Source: Bryobacterales bacterium
GTDB taxonomy: Bacteria; Acidobacteriota; Terriglobia; Bryobacterales; Bryobacteraceae
DNA: 64,000 nucleotides
NCBI GenBank assembly: GCA_003142185.1
Contig: PLOR01000018.1
Coordinates: 1-64,000 of the forward strand
Reading direction: 5' to 3'
The notes below the pieces were generated by a model. It had not been told where the DNA came from. It saw nothing but the letters and a program-made list of their open reading frames with translations, and did not search any database. Within the stretch, counting starts at the first letter, position 1. Each line of letters opens with the position of its first letter. A program made the translations under genes and the position numbers. This document shows, in pieces, positions 34,901 to 41,622 of the stretch.

Positions 34901-35025
34901 GCCAGGTAGATGCCGACAGCTACCAGGGTTAGGATGACGAAGACGATGGGCCGGCCGTGGCGCGCGGTCCAGTGACCGGAGCCGGGCGCTTCGGCGCCGG
35001 GCGGTGGCATGAGGCTGCTGCTCAT
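31936..35025 (-). CDS. RND-family efflux pump, inner-membrane permease
   Basis: The 1029-residue protein has the RND layout: one N-terminal helix, a large periplasmic loop (about 45-345), six helices, a second periplasmic loop, and five final helices. The proton-relay motif GLVIDDAIVVVENI carries the Asp-Asp pair in the fourth helix, as in AcrB/HAE pumps. The protein should form a trimer that captures substrates from the periplasm or membrane and pushes them to the outer-membrane channel. Its ATG overlaps the stop of the adaptor gene (ATGA), and the gene order is channel-adaptor-pump. Drug versus metal specificity is unclear; the Asp-Asp pair without the CusA methionine set favours hydrophobic compounds. 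Confidence 0.93.
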   Translation of the reverse strand: MSSSLMPPPGAEAPGSGHWTARHGRPIVFVILTLVAVGIYLALTIPIAVFPETNFPRIVVGVDNGVFPIDQMLVTVTRPIEEAVNTVPGLDHIWSVTSRGTAEVDLFFNWKSDMYRTLELVNAALARVQSTLPPTAKITANRLTFAAFPIMGYSLTSDTVPQTRIWEMATYDLKPRLNRTTGVSSVVVQGGQVPEFQIEPDPAKLVETGTTVPNILDSLARSNMVDSPGLIETNHQLVLSLVSGQTRTSAEIGNVVVKTTPAGAPIHIGDLGNVAPSVMPVYTIVTANAKPAVLLNIYRQPDSNTVNVANAVHREIDSIRRTLPKGVELQPFYDQSELVNDSISSVRDAILLGLVLASLIMVLFLRDWGTSLVAGLVIPATIAITFIALRILNESFNLMTLGGLAAAVGLVIDDAIVVVENIVMHRDRGQTRAEAIRSAIREIRVPLVGSTVTPIVVFLPLISITGVEGVFFRALALTVTIALVTSLALALTWTPTLSHYFIRSRGRRRRSEELDEAPSRGMRVYGTVLRFTLEHRLALALFTVVLIGASYVCYSRLGSDLLPEMDEGGFVLDYIMPAGSSLEATNRVITQVEQLLRTTPEVESTSRRTGLQLGLAAVTEANYGDILVKLKRQRDRGVEEVIADVRARVRQAEPVLDIEFTQVLQDMIGDLTSAPEPCIIKLFSNDPDALRRWAPETAKAIGKIHGVVDVLDGIENTISGPATVFNVDPVVAARAGFSPQEVEVDASAILQGEAAATPVVVNDRAYTIRVRFPERTRATLDAIRDTVLVSGTGKTASIGSLAGMVQIPGQTEIRRENLQRDVQVTARFEGLNLGEGMDQVQQAVRDLHIPSNIRVAYGGQYEEQQKSFRELVVVLLLAILLVFLVLLFEFGSFAAPAAVLASAILSTSGVFLALLVTGTTFNLSSFMGLIMVIGIVAKNGILLLDADQKFRAAGVPAEESMLRAGERRLRPILMTALATVAGMVPLALAWGAGSQMLQPLAIAVIGGILASMVLSLVVTPAVRYYLEAK

Positions 35026-36302
35026 TCCTTCCGTTCGCCCTTGCCGCCGGCATCGCCGGCCTCATCCTTTGGGCCAGGCTTGACGATCCGCACTTTGGCA
35101 TTGTCGTCGAGGCCCACGCCGCCGGCCGTGACCACCTGGTCGCCGGGCGAAACGCCGCTCAGGATCTGCACCTTGCCGCCATCGCGCGCACCGGTCTCGA
35201 TGGTCTTTCGATGAACCGTAGAATCGGTGCTCACCACCAGCACCGCAGCGCCGCCTTCTTCGCCGGGCAGGATGGCGGCCGCGGGAATCACCACCGCGCG
35301 CGGGATGGTTTCGGTAACGATTCTCAAACGCACGCCGGCGCCCGGCTTGAGCCGTTCGCCGGGGTTGGCCGCCTCCGCCCAGACCTGCACCGTAGTGCTG
35401 GCGGGGTCGGTGGCCGGACTCACCACCGTCACCCGCGCCAGCACCTCCGTCTGGCCGTCCGTGAGACGGATGGCGGCGGCGTTGCCGATTTTGATACTCG
35501 CGGTCAGCGCCTGGGGGACGTTGGCGCGCGCCACCACGCGGGACGTATCCATCACCGTCAGCAACGGGCTGCCGGGCGCGGCCATTTCGCCGGCGTAGAG
35601 CGGCCGGTCGGCAATCACGCCCGCGATCGGGCTCAAGATTTCCGAATAGCTCACCTGCGCGGCGGCGGAGCGATACTGCGCCTGCGCCGCGGCCACCTGC
35701 GCCTGCGCGGTCTTGATTTGTTCCTGCTTGCCCACGCTCTGGAAAGCATGGAGGTGCTCGCTCGCGGTTTCAAACTGCGCCTTCGCCTGCGCGTAGGTCA
35801 CCGCGGCATCGTCCACCGACTTGCGCGCCAGGGCGCCATCCTGGAAGAGTTTCTGCCGGCTTTCCAGGGCGCGGCGCGCGGCGTCGAGCTGTTCCTGGTC
35901 GGAAGCAACGTCGGTCTGCGCCTTCATGACGGCTTCGGGAACGGCAGCTGATTCGGTGCTGCGCAGATTGGCATCGGCCTGATCCACCTGGCTCTTGGCG
36001 GCGTTTTCAGCCGCCACCAGATCGCGATTCTCGATCACCGCCAGCAGTTGCCCAGCACGCACGTGGTCGCCCCGATTGACGAGGAACTTCTGCACCGGCG
36101 CGCTGATCTTCGGCATCACGGAGGCCTGGTCGATGGGGTACAGCACGGCGTCGGCTTCCACCACCCGGCGAATGGAATCCTGCGCAACGGCACTCACCTC
36201 CACCGGCGCCATGCTTTCTGCCTCGTCCACTGCCCTCTTGGCGCAGCCGGTGGCGAGCAGGCAGAGGGCGACGATTGTCGCAATGCTGCCGCCGTGGCGC
36301 AC
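35022..36302 (-). CDS. RND efflux periplasmic adaptor (membrane fusion protein), lipoprotein
   Basis: The adaptor of the tripartite pump is about 426 residues. A lipoprotein signal, GSIATIVALCLLATGC, ends in a lipobox cysteine, 20 residues from the GTG chosen here (36302). Next come a lipoyl half (VMPKISAPVQKFLVNRGDHV), a long alpha-hairpin rich in Ala/Gln/Glu (about 95-215), the second lipoyl half (SPIAGVIADRPLYAGEMAAPG) and beta-barrel/proximal domains. An upstream in-frame ATG at 36428 with AGGAG next to it would add 42 residues. Almost all of those are encoded by a family A palindromic repeat (36293-36408), so the repeat appears to have entered the start region and now supplies the start codon or an N-terminal extension. 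Confidence 0.85.
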   Translation of the reverse strand: MRHGGSIATIVALCLLATGCAKRAVDEAESMAPVEVSAVAQDSIRRVVEADAVLYPIDQASVMPKISAPVQKFLVNRGDHVRAGQLLAVIENRDLVAAENAAKSQVDQADANLRSTESAAVPEAVMKAQTDVASDQEQLDAARRALESRQKLFQDGALARKSVDDAAVTYAQAKAQFETASEHLHAFQSVGKQEQIKTAQAQVAAAQAQYRSAAAQVSYSEILSPIAGVIADRPLYAGEMAAPGSPLLTVMDTSRVVARANVPQALTASIKIGNAAAIRLTDGQTEVLARVTVVSPATDPASTTVQVWAEAANPGERLKPGAGVRLRIVTETIPRAVVIPAAAILPGEEGGAAVLVVSTDSTVHRKTIETGARDGGKVQILSGVSPGDQVVTAGGVGLDDNAKVRIVKPGPKDEAGDAGGKGERKE

Positions 36303-36408
36303 GCACTCGTGCGTGCTGCGTCGAATCTCTACTCGACGCCTCTGCGTCCTGGGGCAGCGGGCGTCGGCAGGAGTGCCGCCGCGGCACGCACGAGTGCGTG
36401 CGCCACAA
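36293..36408. repeat. Family A palindromic repeat overlapping the efflux-adaptor start
   Basis: GTGGCGCACGCACTCGTGCG at the left end and CGCACGAGTGCGTGCGCCAC at the right end are complementary terminal modules. GTCGAATCTCTACTCGAC (36308-36330 region) and GTCGGCAGGAGTGCCG (36363-36380 region) are the internal ones. It is the third near-complete copy and is read through in the adaptor frame without a stop codon. Confidence 0.75.
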
Positions 36409-36431
36409 ACGGTGTCTCGTTGCCTCATCTC

Positions 36432-37736
36432 CTAAAACGCTCCCGTCAGAGTCTGCAATTCCGCCAACGCCAGGCGGTAGCGCGCCAAGCCATCGGCTCT
36501 GGCGTTGCGCGCCTGCGTCAGGGTGGTCTGTGCATCCACGACTTCAAGCACCGTAACCTCGCCCGCCCCGTAGCGCAGCAGCGTGAGCCGCAGGCTTTCG
36601 GCGGAAAGCTCCGCCGAACGTTTGAGCGAATCCATCTGCGAGCCGGCCACCTGCGCCTCCTGATAGAAGGCCTGCAAAGTGGAAAGCAACTGGCGTTGGG
36701 TGAAACCCAAATCGTTCCTGGCTTGATCGAGCCCGATCTGCGCCTGGCGGATCTTGCTGCGGGCCGCGCCCCAGGTCCAAAGCGGTACCGTCAACTGCGC
36801 CTGCGCCACCGAGCCCAGGTTATTCGCGTGATCCGGGTCATGCAGGGCGAACTGGTTGGCATTGATGCCGAAGAAATAATCGAACGAGAGTGTAGGCAAC
36901 AGCGCCGCGCGGGCGGATTCGATCGCGTGAGTTTGCTGCTCCACCGCCGCTTGCGCCGCCCGCATATCGGGATTGCGCCCCGCCATCTCCTCGACCTGCG
37001 GGAATGGTGGCAGGGCCGCCACGCTGTCCAGATCGTCCTCGACGGTGAAATCCTGGCGGAAATCCGGAAATAGCAGAACCGCGAACGCCAAGCGGGCTTT
37101 GTCCAACGCAAGTTGGTTATCCTCGGCGTCGCGCTGGCGCTGCTCCACCTGAATCTGCGCCTTGATGACGTCGGAGTGCGCCGTCTCGCCGCCTCGCTCC
37201 TGTTGTTCGGTGACGTCCAGGAACTGCCGGGCTTCGCCCAGCGCCTGCCGCGTATTATCGAGCTTGCGTTCGGCCACCGCCATCGCGTAGTAGTCCTGCA
37301 CCACCACGGCCACCAACCCGCGCTCCGCGACGTCGGCCTTGGCGCGCGCCGCCGCTTCGGCGGCCAGCGCCCGGTGATAGTCGGCGCGCTTGCCCGGCGC
37401 ATAAAGATCGCCATGCACCAGCGCCTGCTGGTTGTAGATGTGCGGCCCGTCATTCGACACAAAGACGCCGCTCGGCGTGCCGTTCGGTTGCGTATAGATG
37501 AACTGGCTGAGCGCGCTTACGCTGGGCAGCAGCGCCGCTTTGGCCTGCACCGCGTCTTCGTGTGCGCTGGCGGCGGCGAGATTGGCGGCCAGAAAGCTCG
37601 GGCCGTACTGCCTCGCGCGATCGATGGCCTGTCGCAGGGTGAGCTTCAGCGGCGGCGTGGCCGGCTGTGCGAAGCCGGCGGAGGCCAGCGCGAGTCCGAG
37701 CGCCACCCTTAACGGCAGATGTGGCAGGGAAACCAT
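36432..37736 (-). CDS. TolC-family outer-membrane efflux channel
   Basis: The 434-residue protein has a signal peptide (LGLALASAGFAQ) and the internal duplication typical of the outer membrane efflux protein family. Each half consists of long helices with beta-hairpins (SVSALSQFIYTQ and LPTLSFDYFFGIN segments). Three copies assemble into a channel-tunnel that spans outer membrane and periplasm and docks to the RND adaptor. It is the first gene of the operon; three bases separate its stop from the first possible start of the adaptor gene. The promoter must lie in the 146-base divergent gap shared with metB. Confidence 0.9.
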   Translation of the reverse strand: MVSLPHLPLRVALGLALASAGFAQPATPPLKLTLRQAIDRARQYGPSFLAANLAAASAHEDAVQAKAALLPSVSALSQFIYTQPNGTPSGVFVSNDGPHIYNQQALVHGDLYAPGKRADYHRALAAEAAARAKADVAERGLVAVVVQDYYAMAVAERKLDNTRQALGEARQFLDVTEQQERGGETAHSDVIKAQIQVEQRQRDAEDNQLALDKARLAFAVLLFPDFRQDFTVEDDLDSVAALPPFPQVEEMAGRNPDMRAAQAAVEQQTHAIESARAALLPTLSFDYFFGINANQFALHDPDHANNLGSVAQAQLTVPLWTWGAARSKIRQAQIGLDQARNDLGFTQRQLLSTLQAFYQEAQVAGSQMDSLKRSAELSAESLRLTLLRYGAGEVTVLEVVDAQTTLTQARNARADGLARYRLALAELQTLTGAF

Positions 37737-37846
37737 TTTGCACGGTGCGTCTGGGCCGAAGCCCGCAACTCGTAACGGTGTCCTTTGTAGTATAGAACGC
37801 GTCAGATGAAAGTGCGGTGACTGCCATGCTCCGCTTGCCCGCCGTT

Positions 37847-37852
37847 TATAAT
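37847..37852 (+). promoter_or_regulatory. Candidate -10 box for the metB-like gene
   Basis: A perfect TATAAT lies 30 bases before the ATG at 37883. No convincing -35 box was seen at 16-18 bases upstream, so an activator may be needed or the match may be chance. Confidence 0.4.
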
Positions 37853-37882
37853 GACGAAGAAGGTATCGTACAAACCCCGCCC

Positions 37883-39034
37883 ATGAAATTCAAGACTCTC
37901 GCTATTCACTCGGGTCATAATCCGCTGGACCACCACGGCGCGGTCATGACGCCGATCTACCAGACCTCCACGTTTGCTTTCCGCGGAGTCAACCGGCCGG
38001 GCCCGTTCGAATATTCGCGCAGCGGCAATCCGACGCGAAAGGCGCTGGAGACCTGCCTGGCGTCGCTGGAGGGCGGCGCGTTCGGTTTCGCCTTCGCCAC
38101 TGGAATGGCGGCCGAAACCACCGTTGTGATGATGTTCGAGGCCGGGAACCGGATTATCGTTCACAGCGATCTGTACGGCGGGACCTTCCGTCTGTTCGAG
38201 AAGGTATTCCGCAACAAGGGCATCGAGGCGGTTTACGTGGACCTTCGCGACCTGGCCGAAACGGAGCGCGAACTGGCGCGCGGCGCCGCTGCCGTATGGA
38301 TCGAATCGCCGACCAACCCGCTGATGAATCTGGTGGACCTGCGCGCGATGGCGGATTTGACGCATCGCTTCGGGGCGATCGCCATCTGCGACAACACTTT
38401 CCTTTCGCCATACTTTCAGCGGCCGCTCGAACTGGGCGTCGACATCGTCGTGCATTCGACGACGAAGTACATCAACGGCCATTCGGACGTGGTTGGCGGC
38501 GCCGTCATTACCAACCGCGCCGCGCTGGCGGAGAAGATCGGCTTTCTACAGAACGCGACCGGTTCCTGTGCCGGACCGCAGGACAGCTTCCTGGTGCTGC
38601 GCGGCGTCAAGACGCTCGCCATCCGGATGGAGGAGCACAACCGCAACGCACTAGCGATTGCGCGGTGGCTCGAAGCGCGGCCAGAAGTGAGCGAAGTGCG
38701 GCATCCGGGCCTCGAATCGCATCCGCAGCACGCGCTCGCCCTGCGTCAGATGAGCGGCTTTGGCGGGACGTTTTCGTTTCGCCTGCGCGGCGGACAGGAC
38801 GCCGTCTTTGGGCTGCTCGAAAGTGTGCAGGTCTTCACGCTGGCGGAATCGCTCGGCGGGGTGGAATCGTTGATCGAGCACCCGGTCAGCATGACCCATT
38901 CATCGGTCGATCCAGCCGTGCTCGCGCAAATGGGAATTACGGCCGACCTGATCCGGGTTTCGATCGGCATCGAGGATGTGGAGGACCTTATTGCGGATCT
39001 CGATGCGGCGCTTTCGGGAGACCGGCGAAATTGA
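37883..39034 (+). CDS. metB: Cystathionine gamma-synthase/lyase family PLP enzyme
   Basis: From the ATG at 37883 the product is 383 residues, normal for the Cys/Met-metabolism PLP family. YSRSGNPTRKALE binds phosphate, ESPTNPLMNLVD and CDNTFLSPYFQRPL line the active site, and the PLP lysine is Lys195 in HSTTKYINGHSD. This group includes cystathionine gamma-synthase, gamma-lyase and beta-lyase, which are hard to separate by eye. Its place beside metY and cysK suggests trans-sulfuration or methionine synthesis. An upstream in-frame start at 37817 would add 22 unlike residues and overlap the -10 candidate. Confidence 0.88.
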   Translation: MKFKTLAIHSGHNPLDHHGAVMTPIYQTSTFAFRGVNRPGPFEYSRSGNPTRKALETCLASLEGGAFGFAFATGMAAETTVVMMFEAGNRIIVHSDLYGGTFRLFEKVFRNKGIEAVYVDLRDLAETERELARGAAAVWIESPTNPLMNLVDLRAMADLTHRFGAIAICDNTFLSPYFQRPLELGVDIVVHSTTKYINGHSDVVGGAVITNRAALAEKIGFLQNATGSCAGPQDSFLVLRGVKTLAIRMEEHNRNALAIARWLEARPEVSEVRHPGLESHPQHALALRQMSGFGGTFSFRLRGGQDAVFGLLESVQVFTLAESLGGVESLIEHPVSMTHSSVDPAVLAQMGITADLIRVSIGIEDVEDLIADLDAALSGDRRN

Positions 39035-39095
39035 TAGATTGCCAATATAATCAATCGTATAGCAAGGACAAAGAGAGGTTTCCGGCGCAGCCCAC

Positions 39096-39125
39096 TTGCA
39101 ATTCTGTGCGCAATAACACTATACT
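39096..39125 (+). promoter_or_regulatory. Candidate sigma-70 promoter for metY-cysK
   Basis: TTGCAA (39096-39101) and TATACT (39120-39125) are separated by 18 bases in an unusually AT-rich 170-base gap. Downstream, GATAATATATTTGAG (about 39139-39153) is a further AT-rich tract where a regulator could bind. The metY ATG lies about 80 bases on. Confidence 0.55.
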
Positions 39126-39204
39126 CTATAGACATTGGGATAATATATTTGAGTTGGGCACATCGTAAGCACTTCTAGACGGCCACACCGGAGAAAACTA
39201 AATC

Positions 39205-40512
39205 ATGGCAGACGCACAACGGAAACGCGGACTCGGCACGCTTGCTTTGCATGCCGGCCAGGAGCCCGACCCCACCACGACGGCACGGGCGGTCCCTATC
39301 TACGCGACAACCAGCTACGTTTTCAAAGACGCCGACACGGCGGCGAATCTTTTCGGGTTGCGCGAGTTCGGCAACATCTACTCGCGGATCATGAACCCGA
39401 CCAACGACGTGCTCGAGAAGCGGCTGGCCGCGCTCGATGGCGGCATCGGCGGGCTGGCGTTCGCCTCGGGGCAGGCGGCTATCACCGCCTCGATCCTCAC
39501 CATCACGCACGCCGGGCAGAACTTCATTTCCGCCACCAGCCTGTATGGAGGCACCTGGACGCTCTTTACGCAGACTCTGAAAAAGCTGGGCATAGAGGTG
39601 CGGTTCTTCAATCCCGATCATCCGGAGGAGATCGGCAAGCTGGTGGATGAGAATACCCGGCTGGTGTACCTGGAATCGGTCGGGAATCCGAAGAACGACG
39701 TGCCGGATTTCCGGGCCATCGCCAACGAGGCGCACAAGCATGGCCTGCCGGTGATCGTGGACAACACGGTGCTGACGCCGGCGCTGTTCCGGCCTTTCGA
39801 GCACGGCATCGATATCGCGGTCTATTCGACCACCAAATTCCTCGGCGGTCACGGCGTGCATATCGGCGGCGCCATCGTGGACAGCGGCAATTTCCTTTGG
39901 GCGGAGAATCCCAAGAAGTGGCCGGAGTTCACCGAACCGAGCGAATCCTATCACGGCGTGGTATTCACCGAGGCGCTCAAGCCGCTGGGCAATTTATCGT
40001 ACATCCTCCACATCCGCACGCACTGGCTGCGCGACACGGGAGGCACACAAAGCCCGTTTGCGGCTTTTCTGCTGTTGCTGGGCATCGAAACCCTGCACCT
40101 GCGCATGGAACGCCATGTGCGGAACGCGCAGGCGGTGGCGGAGTGGCTGCTGAAGCATCCCGCGGCGACCTGGGTGAACTACCCCGGTCTGCCGAACCAT
40201 TCGCATTACCAGAACGCCAGGAAATATTTGCCCCAAGGCCCGGGAGCGATTCTCGGGTTTGGCGTGCGCGGCGGGAAAGCGGCCGGCGTCAAGTTCATCA
40301 ACAGCGTGAAGTTGGCGAGCCATCTGGCGAATGTCGGCGACGCCAAGACGCTGGTGATTCATCCTGCGTCCACCACGCATTCCCAGCTTACGGAGAAGGA
40401 ACAGGCCGAGACCGGAGTCACGCCGGATTATATTCGCGTGTCGGTCGGGATCGAAGATATCGAAGACATCAAGGCCGATCTGGACCAGGCCTTGCGAGTT
40501 TCTCAGGAGTAA
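39205..40512 (+). CDS. metY: O-acetylhomoserine aminocarboxypropyltransferase (sulfhydrylase)
   Basis: The 435-residue PLP enzyme makes homocysteine from O-acetylhomoserine and sulfide. It is longer than the metB product and has the MetY features: [14 protein letters not shown] at the start, [32 protein letters not shown], and PLP Lys211 in [11 protein letters not shown] followed by IGGAIVDSG. It acts in the cytoplasm. cysK begins three bases after its stop codon, so the two sulfide-assimilating enzymes are made together. The AT-rich leader upstream is the likely control region. Confidence 0.93.
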   Translation: MADAQRKRGLGTLALHAGQEPDPTTTARAVPIYATTSYVFKDADTAANLFGLREFGNIYSRIMNPTNDVLEKRLAALDGGIGGLAFASGQAAITASILTITHAGQNFISATSLYGGTWTLFTQTLKKLGIEVRFFNPDHPEEIGKLVDENTRLVYLESVGNPKNDVPDFRAIANEAHKHGLPVIVDNTVLTPALFRPFEHGIDIAVYSTTKFLGGHGVHIGGAIVDSGNFLWAENPKKWPEFTEPSESYHGVVFTEALKPLGNLSYILHIRTHWLRDTGGTQSPFAAFLLLLGIETLHLRMERHVRNAQAVAEWLLKHPAATWVNYPGLPNHSHYQNARKYLPQGPGAILGFGVRGGKAAGVKFINSVKLASHLANVGDAKTLVIHPASTTHSQLTEKEQAETGVTPDYIRVSVGIEDIEDIKADLDQALRVSQE

Positions 40513-40515
40513 CTC

Positions 40516-41469
40516 ATGGCATCGTTCGAAGATAACTCACTCAGCATTGGAAACACGCCGCTCGTCAAGCTCAATCGCATCGTGAATGGCTCGGGGACGA
40601 AGGTGTACGGCAAAATCGAAGGCCGCAATCCTTCTTACTCGGTAAAGTGCCGCATCGGGTCCTCGATGATCTGGGACGCCGAGAAGCGCGGGGTGCTGAA
40701 GCCCGGCGTAGAGCTGGTGGAACCGACCAGCGGCAATACGGGGATCGCACTGGCGTTCGTTGCAGCATCGCGCGGCTACTCGATCACATTGACCATGCCC
40801 GAGACCATGTCACTGGAGCGGCGCAAGGTGCTGAAGGCGTTCGGCGCTAACCTGGTACTTACCGAAGGCGCCAAGGGGATGAAGGGCGCCATCGCCAAGG
40901 CGGAAGAAATCTATAACTCCGATCCCAAGCATTACTTGCTGCTGCAACAGTTCCAGAACCCAGCTAATCCTGAGATACACTTCCGCACCACGGGTCCGGA
41001 AATCTGGGACGACACAAACGGAGCGATCGACGTCCTGATAAGTGGCGTGGGAACCGGCGGGACCATCACTGGCGTTTCGCGCTACATCAAGGGCACGCGG
41101 GGCAAACCAATCACGTCGGTGGCGGTGGAACCGGCGGCCAGCCCGGTGATCACGCAGAAACTCGCCGGGCAGCCGCTGCAGCCGGGCCCGCACAAGATTC
41201 AGGGCATCGGCGCCGGTTTCATTCCGGATACGCTGGATCTTTCGGTGGTGGACCGCGTGGAGACGGTCACCAACGAAGAGTCGGTGGAAACGGCGCAGCG
41301 ACTGGCGCGCGAAGAGGGCATTCTGAGCGGCATTTCGAGCGGGGCCGCGGTTGCGGTCGCGGCGCGGCTGGCGAATCAGCCCGAGTTTGCCGGGAAGACG
41401 ATTGTGGTGATTCTTCCGGACTCCGGGGAGCGCTATCTGACGTCGGTGCTCTTCGAAGGCATCGTGTAG
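40516..41469 (+). CDS. cysK: Cysteine synthase A (O-acetylserine sulfhydrylase)
   Basis: The 317-residue fold-type II PLP enzyme forms cysteine from O-acetylserine and sulfide. PLP Lys44 lies in [11 protein letters not shown], the substrate loop is [12 protein letters not shown], and the phosphate-binding loop is [11 protein letters not shown]. The length fits CysK well. It is the last gene of the sulfur amino-acid set. A remnant resembling the end of a Bryobacterales surface-protein domain begins about 35 bases after its stop codon. Confidence 0.95.
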   Translation: MASFEDNSLSIGNTPLVKLNRIVNGSGTKVYGKIEGRNPSYSVKCRIGSSMIWDAEKRGVLKPGVELVEPTSGNTGIALAFVAASRGYSITLTMPETMSLERRKVLKAFGANLVLTEGAKGMKGAIAKAEEIYNSDPKHYLLLQQFQNPANPEIHFRTTGPEIWDDTNGAIDVLISGVGTGGTITGVSRYIKGTRGKPITSVAVEPAASPVITQKLAGQPLQPGPHKIQGIGAGFIPDTLDLSVVDRVETVTNEESVETAQRLAREEGILSGISSGAAVAVAARLANQPEFAGKTIVVILPDSGERYLTSVLFEGIV

Positions 41470-41503
41470 AAAAGCGGCGCGCGACTTCGCGCAAGCCCGG
41501 GGG

Positions 41504-41587
41504 TTAGTCGCGGACACGGGCGATATGCGGGTGTACCTGGCGGCGGATGGAGTGACATCCAATGTGGTTGGCCTGAACGTTCGATGA
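41504..41587 (+). pseudogene. Possible C-terminal remnant of a TIGR03437-type protein
   Basis: An open segment ends in a stop codon at 41585-41587 and translates to MRVYLAADGVTSNVVGLNVR at its end. The G-V-x-S-N-x-V pattern followed by a short strand and stop is how TIGR03437-type domains end; the intact example here (54175-54990) ends GITTTDQVTIAVTN. No start codon or upstream part is left, so a decayed gene end is the best reading. Weak but specific-looking. Confidence 0.35.
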
Positions 41588-41622
41588 CTCGAGCGGGTGG
41601 GGTTTGACAGGGTCGCTCCCTA

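Noticed and set aside
33190-34932. Long plus-strand open frame opposite the RND pump gene
   Set aside because: Composition is dominated by His, Arg, Gly and Gln with no motif; the minus strand encodes a canonical RND pump.
39035-39204. SAM or other methionine riboswitch before metY
   Set aside because: No S-box or SAM-II/III core helices could be recognised; the region is simply AT-rich.
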